This document shows, one piece after another, positions 34,088 through 42,078 of a DNA stretch of 57,121 nucleotides. The notes under the pieces are model-generated. The model was not told the DNA's origin and did no database searches. It saw nothing but the letters and a program-made list of their open reading frames with translations. Both the position numbers and the translations under genes were made by a program. Where the stretch lies: assembly GCA_017617935.1 (NCBI GenBank), contig JAFZVF010000030.1, forward strand, positions 1 through 57,121, written 5' to 3'. Each line of letters begins with the position of its first letter. Within the stretch, counting starts at the first letter, position 1. Origin of the DNA: Clostridiales bacterium. GTDB lineage: Bacteria; Bacillota; Clostridia; Saccharofermentanales; Saccharofermentanaceae.

Positions 34088-34104
34088 GCACAGAACCGCT
34101 GTGC
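34088..34104 (-). promoter_or_regulatory. Leader hairpin of thrS, possible tRNA-Thr anticodon mimic
   Basis: On the mRNA strand: GCACA - GCGGUUC - UGUGC, a 5-bp stem with a 7-base loop whose middle triplet is GGU, the anticodon of tRNA-Thr(GGU). It can alternatively close as 6 bp with a 5-base loop. It lies between the promoter and the ribosome site, about 12 bases from GGAGGAGG. Autoregulation is inferred by analogy with E. coli thrS. Confidence 0.45.
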
Positions 34105-34117
34105 AGAGTATTCGAGC

Positions 34118-34126
34118 ATTGTAACA
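34118..34126 (-). promoter_or_regulatory. Extended -10 promoter of thrS
   Basis: Minus-strand TGTTACAAT, about 57 bases upstream of the thrS ATG, giving a leader that includes the hairpin at 34088-34104. Confidence 0.5.
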
Positions 34127-34181
34127 AAATAAGATGGATATTTCCACTAAAAGCTTTTTATATAAAGGATTCCGTTCAAAC

Positions 34182-34206
34182 AAAAAAGCCGCCCGAAGGC
34201 AGCCCC
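34182..34206 (-). terminator. Rho-independent terminator of trxA
   Basis: Minus-strand GGGGCTGCC - TTCG - GGCGGCTT followed by a T-run, 22 bases after the trxA stop. The UUCG tetraloop makes it very stable. Confidence 0.92.
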
Positions 34207-34227
34207 TTTGCTCTTTTAGAGAAAACC

Positions 34228-34539
34228 TCAGCCCAGCATCGCCTTGAAAGCCGCTTTTGGCTTGAATCCCAGCGATTGCTCCACAACCTCGCCGCCTTTG
34301 AACAAAAGCACCGTCGGAATACTCTGGATGCCGTATTCCATCGCAAGCTCCTCTTCGTCGTCAATGTTGACCTTACCGACCTTGACCTTGCCCTCGTATT
34401 CTTCCGCGAGTTCCGCGATAACGGGACCAAGCATCTTGCATGGACCGCACCAGGATGCCCAGAAGTCAACCAATACTGGGATCTCCGATTCCAATACCTC
34501 GGTCTTGAAGTTATCTGATGTAAGAACTAATTCTGCCAT
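34228..34539 (-). CDS. trxA: Thioredoxin
   Basis: 103 residues, standard length. The active site WASWCGPCKM places the redox cysteines at 31 and 34, and the cis-Pro motif SIPTVLLF is present near residue 72. Thioredoxin reduces protein disulfides in the cytosol. The ATG has AAAGGAG upstream. A good promoter (TTGATA, 16 bases, TATACT) lies at 34581-34608 and its -10 overlaps that of the divergent hxlR gene. Transcription stops at a UUCG terminator before thrS. Confidence 0.97.
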   Translation of the reverse strand: MAELVLTSDNFKTEVLESEIPVLVDFWASWCGPCKMLGPVIAELAEEYEGKVKVGKVNIDDEEELAMEYGIQSIPTVLLFKGGEVVEQSLGFKPKAAFKAMLG

Positions 34540-34559
34540 AATTTTGCACTCCTTTCGTG

Positions 34560-34588
34560 TTGAATTCGTCTTATGCCATCAGTATAGT
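34560..34588 (+). promoter_or_regulatory. Promoter of the HxlR gene
   Basis: TTGAAT (34560-34565), 17-base spacer, TATAGT (34583-34588). The start codon lies 60 bases downstream. Confidence 0.65.
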
Positions 34589-34608
34589 TGGTACGGAAAA
34601 CTTATCAA
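34581..34608 (-). promoter_or_regulatory. Promoter of trxA, overlapping the hxlR promoter
   Basis: Minus-strand TTGATA (34603-34608), 16-base spacer, TATACT (34581-34586). Its -10 shares bases with the -10 of the plus-strand promoter. Two GTACG motifs (34591 and 34610) flank the -35 and are candidates for regulator binding. Confidence 0.65.
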
Positions 34609-34647
34609 GTACGCAGATTTAACTCATCAGGTAAGGATTTTATTACT

Positions 34648-34995
34648 ATGACAAAAGAGAAAACTGAAAAAGACACGCTCTGCGAGAGCCTCACGGGCCA
34701 GGGGTGCGGCCTAAAAAAGATAATCGGAATAATAGGCGGAAAGTGGAAGATCCTCATCCTTTGCTACATTGACGCAAAGGAGATCGGCCGTTTCGGCGAG
34801 ATGAAAAGGACCATTTACGGCATCACAAACACGATGCTCGCGTCTTCTTTAAAGGAAATGGAAGCTGACGGGCTGGTAGAGAGACACCTCTACGACGAGA
34901 TGCCGGTCAGGGTGGAATACACGCTTACGGACAAGGCGAAAACCCTTATTCCAATACTTCTCGAGCTTAAAAAGTGGGGCGAGGACAACCTGTAA
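34648..34995 (+). CDS. HxlR-family winged-helix regulator
   Basis: 115 residues from ATG 34648, preferred over an in-frame ATG at 34588 that lies at the transcription start. The domain shows IIGGKWKILIL (about 27-37), RFGEMKRTIYGITNTMLASSLKEMEADGLV (split by a turn) and PVRVEYTLTDKAKTL, all HxlR hallmarks. Many family members sense redox or electrophile stress through an N-terminal cysteine; here Cys12 and Cys20 precede the helix-turn-helix. Divergence from trxA with overlapping promoters supports a redox role and possible control of trxA. It may also control the ABC exporter that begins 132 bases downstream. Confidence 0.92.
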   Translation: MTKEKTEKDTLCESLTGQGCGLKKIIGIIGGKWKILILCYIDAKEIGRFGEMKRTIYGITNTMLASSLKEMEADGLVERHLYDEMPVRVEYTLTDKAKTLIPILLELKKWGEDNL

Positions 34996-35089
34996 TGGTA
35001 CTCAGGAACACAAAAGATACGTGTATTTATCATAAATATTTGACTGAAAACAACCTGATATTTTTTAAGTTCGATTAAGTTTTCATCCG

Positions 35090-35095
35090 TATAAT
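35090..35095 (+). promoter_or_regulatory. -10 box of the exporter operon
   Basis: Consensus TATAAT 33 bases upstream of the first adaptor gene. A -35 is not clear (AAGTTC at 17 bases, TTAAGT at 19). The surrounding region is A+T-rich. Confidence 0.45.
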
Positions 35096-35127
35096 CAACA
35101 CAGCTATCAATATGCGAGGTAACAGAC

Positions 35128-36909
35128 ATGGCAAGAAGGAAGAAGGTTAAGAAATCAACCATTGTAAAGATCGTCGTAATCGTCGGCGTTCTTGTTGCGG
35201 CCGCGGCGGCAGGCGTCATCTATCTGCGAAAGTACGTTTCAACGAAGTTTGCAGACAACAGCACGGAATACAGTTCCGCCAAGGCAAGCGTAATGGATCT
35301 CAGCACCAGGGTCTCCGGTACCGGTTCACTTTCGGATACCGACATTGAAGAATATGAGATGCCTGACAACGTCGAGATCGATGAGGTAGTCGTTGAGGTC
35401 GGCGACAAGGTCACTGAAGGCCAGACGATCGCCAAGATCAACACGAACTCGGTTCTCGCCGCAATGTACGAAGTACAGCACAAGATGGACGAGATCGACA
35501 GCCAGCTCCAGAAGGCTTCCGAGCAGAAGGCTGCTACGACCATCAAATCAACGGTCAAGGGCCGAGTAAAGGCCATCTACGTTACTAAGGGCAGCAACGT
35601 CATCAACACCATGACCGAGAAGAACGCCCTCATGATCCTTTCATTGGACGGCTACATGAAGGTTGAGATCGACGCGGGCGATCTTACCGCAGGCAAGAAG
35701 GTAAGCGTCGAGGTAAACGGCAAGAAATATAAGGGTACGGTCAAGTCCGTAGCTGAAGGCAAGGCAAAGATCCTCATTACCGACAACGGAACCGCTCTTG
35801 GAGCTGACGCAAAGGTCACTTCAACTGACGGAAAGAAGACTTACGGAACGGCAAAGCTCGAAGTCAATTCACCCCTTTCCATAGTCTCCTATGCAGGCAA
35901 GGTCACTTCGATCAACGTCAAGGTCAACCAGTCCATCAAAAAGGGCAAGGTGCTTATGAAGCTTAACAGCACCTCATACACAGCCAATTATGACAAGCTC
36001 ATCAAGGAGCGTGCCGATCTCGCTGAAGACTTGGCGGACCTCCTCAAGATCTACAACGATGGCGCCATCCTTGCGCGCATGTCCGGAACAATAAAGACGG
36101 TTCCTTCCACTGAAGATTCGGAAGCGACTTCCTCATCTTCTTCATCCAGCACAAGCTCCAGTTCCGGATACTATGGCTACTACGGCAGTTCGAGTTCGTC
36201 TTCAACGACTTCCACCACGACTGAGAAGAGCAATTCATTCACCATCTGCCCCGACAAGAAGATGACCATCGAGGTCTCCGTTGATGAAACGGACATCCTC
36301 TCCATCTCAAAGGGTCAGTCTGCGGAAGTAACGATCGATTCGCTCGAACAGACTTTCACCGGCACCATCACCGACATCGACAAGTCAGGCACGACTTCTG
36401 ACGGAACAGTCGGATACACTGCCGAGATCACCATCGATAAAGTTGACGGCATGCTTTCAGGAATGTCGGCATCAGTCCTCATCGCAGTTACGGAGTACAA
36501 GAATTCGATCGTAATCCCCGTTGAGGCCCTCAACAACACGGGTTCCTCTTACTTCGTATACACAACTTATGACGAAGAGACCAAGCAGCTCGGCGGAATG
36601 GTCGAAGTCAAGCTCGGAATTCAGAACGATACGTATGCACAGATCACCGAAGGTCTCCAGGAAGGCGACGAAGTCTGGTACAAGAAGGCTGAGGAGAATC
36701 CTTTTGAAAAATACATGAACCGTTCCAACGGCAACAGATCCGGCAGTGGCAACAACAGGCCTCAGGGCAACTGGAACGGAGGAAGCGGTTCAGGCAACAG
36801 ACCTCAGGGCGGTCCGAACGGCGGCTATAACAGGACCGGTTCAGGCAGAAGCGGATCCGGTAGCGGCTCAGGCAACCGTACCTCCAGAAGATCTTCTACC
36901 TTAGTCTGA
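35128..36909 (+). CDS. HlyD/MacA-type adaptor protein of an ABC exporter (first copy)
   Basis: 593 residues. One membrane helix (about 12-32) after a very basic start, then an extracellular membrane-fusion protein: beta-barrel/lipoyl halves (VVVEVGDKVTEGQTIAKI near 90, a short coiled coil at 115-135 and a second half near 275), a Ser/Thr/Tyr linker (about 335-370) and a C-terminal barrel with GMSASVLIAV. The last 60 residues are Gly/Asn/Arg/Ser-rich. In Gram-positives such proteins cooperate with MacB-type transporters to move peptides or toxins across the cell wall. First gene of a four-gene operon; spacing to the ATPase gene is 15 bases. Confidence 0.87.
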   Translation: MARRKKVKKSTIVKIVVIVGVLVAAAAAGVIYLRKYVSTKFADNSTEYSSAKASVMDLSTRVSGTGSLSDTDIEEYEMPDNVEIDEVVVEVGDKVTEGQTIAKINTNSVLAAMYEVQHKMDEIDSQLQKASEQKAATTIKSTVKGRVKAIYVTKGSNVINTMTEKNALMILSLDGYMKVEIDAGDLTAGKKVSVEVNGKKYKGTVKSVAEGKAKILITDNGTALGADAKVTSTDGKKTYGTAKLEVNSPLSIVSYAGKVTSINVKVNQSIKKGKVLMKLNSTSYTANYDKLIKERADLAEDLADLLKIYNDGAILARMSGTIKTVPSTEDSEATSSSSSSSTSSSSGYYGYYGSSSSSSTTSTTTEKSNSFTICPDKKMTIEVSVDETDILSISKGQSAEVTIDSLEQTFTGTITDIDKSGTTSDGTVGYTAEITIDKVDGMLSGMSASVLIAVTEYKNSIVIPVEALNNTGSSYFVYTTYDEETKQLGGMVEVKLGIQNDTYAQITEGLQEGDEVWYKKAEENPFEKYMNRSNGNRSGSGNNRPQGNWNGGSGSGNRPQGGPNGGYNRTGSGRSGSGSGSGNRTSRRSSTLV

Positions 36910-36924
36910 TGCAGGAGGCGGCAA

Positions 36925-37608
36925 ATGATCAATCTTAAAGACATCTGCAAGACCTACCGCATCGGTACCGAGGTCGTCCACGCGCTCGACCACGCGACGC
37001 TCGACGTCGCTGACGGCGAGTTCGTAAGCATCATCGGTCCTTCAGGAAGCGGCAAGTCAACACTGATGAACATCATCGGATGCCTGGACATTGCAGATTC
37101 AGGCGAATATCTGCTCGACGGAATCCCGATCGAGGATTATTCGGAGAACGAACTCGCAACGGTCCGCAACAAGAAGATCGGATTCGTTTTCCAGAGCTTC
37201 AACCTCATCAACAAGCTTACGGCTGCCGAGAACGTTGAGCTCCCGCTCATCTATCAGAAGCTTAAGAAGTCTGAGCGTAAGCAGCGCGTAAGGGAAGCAT
37301 TGGAGAAGGTCGACCTCGTAAAGCGTGCAGACCACTTCCCTACCGAGCTTTCCGGCGGTCAGCAGCAGCGTGTTGCAATAGCCAGAGCAATAGCGACCAA
37401 GCCTTCCCTCATCCTTGCGGACGAGCCTACGGGAAACCTTGACTCGAAGACTAGTAAGGAGATCATGGACATCTTCCACGATCTCAATGCACAGGGAAAC
37501 ACAATAGTCCTTATCACTCACGACAGAAACGTCGCGAACCAGGCAAAGCGAGCAGTCAACATCCTTGACGGCAGAGTATCGGAGGCAACAGATGATTCAA
37601 TCGTTTAA
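36925..37608 (+). CDS. ABC transporter ATPase, MacB/LolD type
   Basis: 227 residues. Walker A GPSGSGKST (about 37-45), Q-loop FVFQSFNLINKL, signature LSGGQQQRVAIARA (about 140-153), Walker B LILADEPTGNLDS and switch His in LITHD. FQSFNLI and the length match the MacB/LolD subgroup, whose members drive mechanotransmission rather than substrate passage through the membrane. GGAGG precedes the ATG. The last 17 bp overlap the permease gene. Confidence 0.96.
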   Translation: MINLKDICKTYRIGTEVVHALDHATLDVADGEFVSIIGPSGSGKSTLMNIIGCLDIADSGEYLLDGIPIEDYSENELATVRNKKIGFVFQSFNLINKLTAAENVELPLIYQKLKKSERKQRVREALEKVDLVKRADHFPTELSGGQQQRVAIARAIATKPSLILADEPTGNLDSKTSKEIMDIFHDLNAQGNTIVLITHDRNVANQAKRAVNILDGRVSEATDDSIV

Positions 37609-38788
37609 AATGGCGCTGAAATCCATCAGCGGAAACAAAATGAGATCATTCCTCACGATGCTCGGTATCATCATCGGCGTCATGGCTTTGGTCATCCTCG
37701 TCAGCCTCGTTAACGGCACGACGAGCTCCGTTACGGATACCATCAACAGCTTGGGAAGCAACATGGTCGGCGTTACCGTCAGCAACGACTACGGCGACCC
37801 CGTCAGAAAAGAAGATCTCGACGAATGGGTAAAGCGCCCCAACATCGGTTATGCGGCTCCCATAGCCAGCGGAAGCATGACCGGCAAATACAACACCACG
37901 TCAAAGACCGTTACCGTTTACGGTACGACAGAGCAGTATTTCACCATCAAGAAGAGCGAGCTCTCCATCGGTCGTTTCCTCAAAGCTTCCGACTACGACA
38001 ACCACACCAACGTCTGCGTAATCAGTTCGGAAACGGCGGAAAAGCTCGTCGGCTACACAAGCTGCCTTAACGAGGAAATCTCGCTCAACGGCACAAAATT
38101 CAAGATCGTCGGCGTTCTTAAGGAAAACAAGGATGCATCTGCCCTCGCAGCCATCATGGGAAGCGGAAACCTTGAAGCTTACATCCCTTATTCAAGCCAT
38201 GTAAGACTTTCAACCGACACGTCAAACTACGTCAAGACTTTCTATCTTTCAGCTGCTGACGGCTTCACGACGGATTCCGTAAAGACTACGATCAACCAGA
38301 TCCTGCTCGAGAGGCTGAACTACGATGAGGACGCGTTCACCGTCCAGTCCACCGACACGCTCGAGGACGCGATGGGCAACATCACCGCGATTCTTTCGAT
38401 CCTGTTGGGCGGCATCGCCGGAATCTCACTCGTCGTAGGCGGCATCGGCATCATGAACATCATGCTCGTTACCGTTACCGAAAGAACCAGGGAGATCGGC
38501 ATCCGTAAGGCCATCGGTGCTTCCAGGGGCGCGATCTTAAGACAGTTCCTCATCGAGGCAGTCGTTCTCTGCATGATCGGATGCGCCATCGGAATATTCC
38601 TTTCATGGAGCTTCTTAAGACTCGTTTCAGTAGTCGTTTCGAGCCTTGACCTGTCATTCGAAATGAACGGCACGGTCGTAGTAGTAGCAGTTACATTCTG
38701 TTTCTTAATAGGCGTTATCTTCGGTCTCTATCCTGCAAACAAGGCAGCAAAGATGAAGCCGATCGATGCGCTCCACTATAGTGAATAA
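37592..38788 (+). CDS. MacB-type ABC permease
   Basis: 398 residues from ATG 37592, which has GGAGG six bases upstream; an earlier in-frame ATG at 37565 lacks such a site. One N-terminal helix (about 18-42), a periplasmic-type MacB core domain (about 45-265) and three C-terminal helices (about 275-300, 328-350, 360-385). TERTREIGIRKAIGAS before the last helices is the coupling-helix signature of the family. Together with the ATPase it should form the exporter. It is followed by a second adaptor gene after 11 bases. Confidence 0.94.
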   Translation: MIQSFKMALKSISGNKMRSFLTMLGIIIGVMALVILVSLVNGTTSSVTDTINSLGSNMVGVTVSNDYGDPVRKEDLDEWVKRPNIGYAAPIASGSMTGKYNTTSKTVTVYGTTEQYFTIKKSELSIGRFLKASDYDNHTNVCVISSETAEKLVGYTSCLNEEISLNGTKFKIVGVLKENKDASALAAIMGSGNLEAYIPYSSHVRLSTDTSNYVKTFYLSAADGFTTDSVKTTINQILLERLNYDEDAFTVQSTDTLEDAMGNITAILSILLGGIAGISLVVGGIGIMNIMLVTVTERTREIGIRKAIGASRGAILRQFLIEAVVLCMIGCAIGIFLSWSFLRLVSVVVSSLDLSFEMNGTVVVVAVTFCFLIGVIFGLYPANKAAKMKPIDALHYSE

Positions 38789-38799
38789 GGAGGCCTGAC

Positions 38800-41298
38800 A
38801 TGTCTGACAACAAAGAGAAAAAGGCCATTGACAACAACAATGCAATGCAGAGGCCCGGCTCGGCAGCAATGACTCCCGAGATTACCGAGCCTAAGGAAAA
38901 GGAAGCCGAGAACAAGGCTCCCCTCCAGGATATGGTTTCGCCCTTTAAGGCGGCTCCTGAAGCTGAAGCACCTGCTAAGGCTGAAGAATCCAAGCCTGCT
39001 GCTGAAGCTAAGACAGAAAACAATGCAAAGGATGCTTTTTCCAAAAAGAAGTCCAAGAAGAACAAGAAGGACGACGTTTTCCAGGGCATGACCGAGGAAG
39101 AGGCCGAAGAGGAGATCAGAAGGCAGCACAAACGCCGCAAGAGAAGGACTATCACTCTGGTGATGGTCGTCGCGGTCATCGCTGCAGGCGCGATCCTTTT
39201 GCCAAACCTTTTGAAGTTCGTTGCTCCAAAGGTCGACATTTCAGCCATCAACGTAAATGAACAGGTTCTCGATTACTCAGTCGCAAAGACGAACATCGTC
39301 AGGGATTTCACCGCTTCAGGCACGTTGTCCGCAGGCGAGACCTATGACGTAAAGATCGCAGGCGACATTGAGGTCGATGAATTTTTCGTAAAGAACGGCG
39401 ACGTCATCAGCAAGGGCGACAAGATCGCATCCGTAACAAAGTCATCCGTAATGGAAGCTATCGTTGAAGTCCAGAACACCCTCAAGAAGCTTGACAAGCA
39501 GCTCAACAAGATAAACTCTTCCGATGACGAGACAGTCATCAAGACTGATTCCGACGCACGCGTCAAGAAGATCTACGTCAAGAAGGGCAGCGACGTTGAG
39601 GACACCGTGACCGCAAACGGCGCGCTGATCCTCCTCTCCCTTGACGGCCTCATGGCAGTAGACATCGAGAGAACGGAAAACACCAAGATCGGTGATGCAG
39701 TAACGGTAGTCCTTTCCGACAAGACTAAGGTCTCCGGATCCATCATCTCCGTAAACACCAACTACGTTACATGCGCCATCTCCGACAAGAAGGCTGCCTA
39801 TAAGGACAAGGTTACGGTTCTCGATGCTTCCGGCAAGGAGATCGGTTCTTCTGAGCTCTACATCCACAGCGTCCTCCCCATCATCGCTTACGCGGGCAAG
39901 GTCAAGACGGTTTCCGTAAAGCTCAACCAGACCGTCGAAAAGGGCGACAAGCTCCTCACTCTCACAGGCACAAAATACTCCGGCGAGTTCAGCAACCTGA
40001 TGTACAAGAGAAGCGTATTGGAAGATCAGATGAAGGAGCTTTTCGAGCTCTATCAGACGGGCATCATCTACGCTGATCACGACGGGGAAGTCGCAGGCAT
40101 CAACGAAGGTGACGACGAGGAAGAAGATGAGGACGATGAAGATACGACAAAGTCCGAGAAGCTCTCTTCGGCTACAAAGAAGCTCGGCAGCCTCAAGGTG
40201 ATCGATAATGCAAATGCAAATCCGCCTGAAAACAAGGACGGTCTGTCAGATTTCTCTAATTTTATCTTTGTAGTAGGAGGTTTCGATACATCCACCGGTA
40301 AGACTACGATTAATCTCAATTCAAACGTGGATGGCGCTCCCTCAGCTACAACAATCGATGATTACACTGTAGCTCCAAAGAACATAAATCTTACGACGTA
40401 CAAATATACCGTCTGGGAAAAATACTCACCCGAAGTACCGATCTATACGTATGACAGCGCTACGAAGACATGGTCAAAGATAACTGTTGATAAATTAGCA
40501 GCAGGTGATACTTTGATCATTACCATGACACAGAATGGTGATCCTGTCTGGATCATCAGTTATCCTGCAACTTCTTCCGGCGGCCAGGGAGGCCAAGGCG
40601 GACAAGGAGGTCAGGGTGGTCAAGGAAACCAGGGCGGTCAGGGCGGATTCCCTGGCGGCAGAGGCGGCAACGGCAACTTCAACTGGGGTTCGATCTTCGG
40701 CAACGGTAACGGCAACCGCGGTTCTTACAGCGGATACGGCACAGGAAACGGATCTGCTGGACAGACAACTGAAAAAGAAGAAGAGACTTATGAGATGGAA
40801 GAGACCCTTATCGCATCCATCGTAAATCTCGACACGATGTCCATAACGCTTTCCGTCGATGAGCTTGACGTCATAAACATCAACTCTACACAGGAAGTTA
40901 CCGTCACTCTTGATGCAGTTAAGGACAAGACCTACAAGGGCAAGATCGTTTCGATCGACACCGACGGCGTCAGAAGCGGAAGCGGCAACGCCAAGTACAG
41001 CGTCAAGATCAACCTCGACAGGACCGACGAGATGCTCACGAACATGAGCGCTTCCGTCAGAGCAAACATCAGCCAGGCAGAAGTTCTGAGCGTTCCCGCT
41101 GAGGCTCTCATCGAAAAGAACAACAAGACTTACGTCTACACTTCTTATGACCAGGAGAAGGGCGAGCTTTCCGGCGAAGTCGAGATCAAGACGGGAATTT
41201 CTGACGGCAAGAACGTAGAGATCCTGTCCGGCCTTTCTGAAGGCGACAAGATCTGGTACAAATACGCAGACGGCCTCGTATACAAGTTCGTAAGATAA
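38800..41298 (+). CDS. Second, enlarged adaptor protein of the ABC exporter
   Basis: 832 residues, paralogous to the first adaptor outside three additions. First, a cytosolic N-terminus of about 115 residues rich in Ala, Glu, Lys precedes the membrane helix (117-137). Second, an acidic run (about 430-445) leads into an inserted domain (about 467-590) that has no counterpart in the first copy. Third, GGQ repeats and an Asn/Gly-rich stretch (593-660) follow it. The C-terminal barrel (NMSASVRANI, then a YVYTSYDQEKGELSGEVEIK-like end split across strands) matches copy one. The DNA of the insert, about 40200-40560, is more A+T-rich than the rest. A terminator follows the gene. Confidence 0.85.
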   Translation: MSDNKEKKAIDNNNAMQRPGSAAMTPEITEPKEKEAENKAPLQDMVSPFKAAPEAEAPAKAEESKPAAEAKTENNAKDAFSKKKSKKNKKDDVFQGMTEEEAEEEIRRQHKRRKRRTITLVMVVAVIAAGAILLPNLLKFVAPKVDISAINVNEQVLDYSVAKTNIVRDFTASGTLSAGETYDVKIAGDIEVDEFFVKNGDVISKGDKIASVTKSSVMEAIVEVQNTLKKLDKQLNKINSSDDETVIKTDSDARVKKIYVKKGSDVEDTVTANGALILLSLDGLMAVDIERTENTKIGDAVTVVLSDKTKVSGSIISVNTNYVTCAISDKKAAYKDKVTVLDASGKEIGSSELYIHSVLPIIAYAGKVKTVSVKLNQTVEKGDKLLTLTGTKYSGEFSNLMYKRSVLEDQMKELFELYQTGIIYADHDGEVAGINEGDDEEEDEDDEDTTKSEKLSSATKKLGSLKVIDNANANPPENKDGLSDFSNFIFVVGGFDTSTGKTTINLNSNVDGAPSATTIDDYTVAPKNINLTTYKYTVWEKYSPEVPIYTYDSATKTWSKITVDKLAAGDTLIITMTQNGDPVWIISYPATSSGGQGGQGGQGGQGGQGNQGGQGGFPGGRGGNGNFNWGSIFGNGNGNRGSYSGYGTGNGSAGQTTEKEEETYEMEETLIASIVNLDTMSITLSVDELDVININSTQEVTVTLDAVKDKTYKGKIVSIDTDGVRSGSGNAKYSVKINLDRTDEMLTNMSASVRANISQAEVLSVPAEALIEKNNKTYVYTSYDQEKGELSGEVEIKTGISDGKNVEILSGLSEGDKIWYKYADGLVYKFVR

Positions 41299-41325
41299 CG
41301 ATTACGGCTAAGCTGTGACAAATAA

Positions 41326-41368
41326 GGCGGCCCCTGAAGCTTCGTGCTCCGGGGGCCGTCCGTTGTTT
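41326..41368. terminator. Bidirectional terminator after the exporter operon
   Basis: GGCGGCCCC (41326-41334) pairs with GGGGCCGTC (41352-41360), one G-U pair. TTGTTTT follows on the plus strand and TTATTTG on the minus strand. It serves the exporter operon and the convergent membrane-protein gene. Confidence 0.8.
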
Positions 41369-41974
41369 TCAGGTTCTGCCTTTGTCCAGCTTGATGTAGT
41401 CCGTCATGAGGAAACCCCACATGACCAGCATCGCCATCTGCAAAAGATCGTTCAAAAGGAATATGACGGTAAAAGCGCCCTCAAACCCATGGCCCGTCAG
41501 GTTCACGATATCGGAAACAAACCAGAAGAAGACGCAGATGAGCACGCTGATCTTCGTGAACATATAGGTGTCGTCCCTGCTCGTTATGGACATGTTTATG
41601 TTCGTCAACATGAAGTAGAAAACTATCAGGAATACCGTTGCGACGAACGCGAGGCCCTGTATCAGATTGTCCTTCAGACCGTTGTAATGAACGAGCAGAT
41701 CGAAAGCCTGCGGAATGATGTTGAGAAGGAATCCCGCCATGAGAAGCTTGATGCGGCGGCCTTTCCAAAATCCCGCGAGGATCAAGGCATCCGCCACCAG
41801 CCTCAGGCAGTTTGCAACGAAATCCGCGCGCCCGAGATCGAGCCCGAAAGGCCCCGCAGTCGCGACCAGTGAATCATACATCAGGAAAAGGAAGACCACG
41901 ACGGTTACGACATAGATAACGAACGACGCCTTCAGCCGCCCGTTCTCCGATCTGTTACGGACCTCATCAGCCAT
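41369..41974 (-). CDS. Six-helix membrane protein, unknown function
   Basis: 201 residues from ATG 41974, with AGGAGGGG directly upstream; an in-frame upstream ATG adds 19 residues without a ribosome site. Six hydrophobic segments (near 18-38, 50-68, 75-92, 105-122, 140-158, 165-185). No motif is recognised. It lies 104 bases downstream of the histidine kinase gene on the same strand and may be a late member of that operon. Confidence 0.72.
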   Translation of the reverse strand: MADEVRNRSENGRLKASFVIYVVTVVVFLFLMYDSLVATAGPFGLDLGRADFVANCLRLVADALILAGFWKGRRIKLLMAGFLLNIIPQAFDLLVHYNGLKDNLIQGLAFVATVFLIVFYFMLTNINMSITSRDDTYMFTKISVLICVFFWFVSDIVNLTGHGFEGAFTVIFLLNDLLQMAMLVMWGFLMTDYIKLDKGRT

Positions 41975-42078
41975 ATTCCCCTCCTGACCAACACCCGTCT
42001 CGCGAAAAACTCCGTACTTATTATACTTCAAAAACGTCTTTCGCGGACCGTGCAGGGGAAGCGGCGCACTTCAACAGT

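Noticed and set aside
34062..34227. T-box riboswitch before thrS
   Set aside because: No AGGGTGGNACCGCG-type antiterminator sequence, and only about 165 bases are available, already filled by the trxA terminator, a promoter and a short hairpin.
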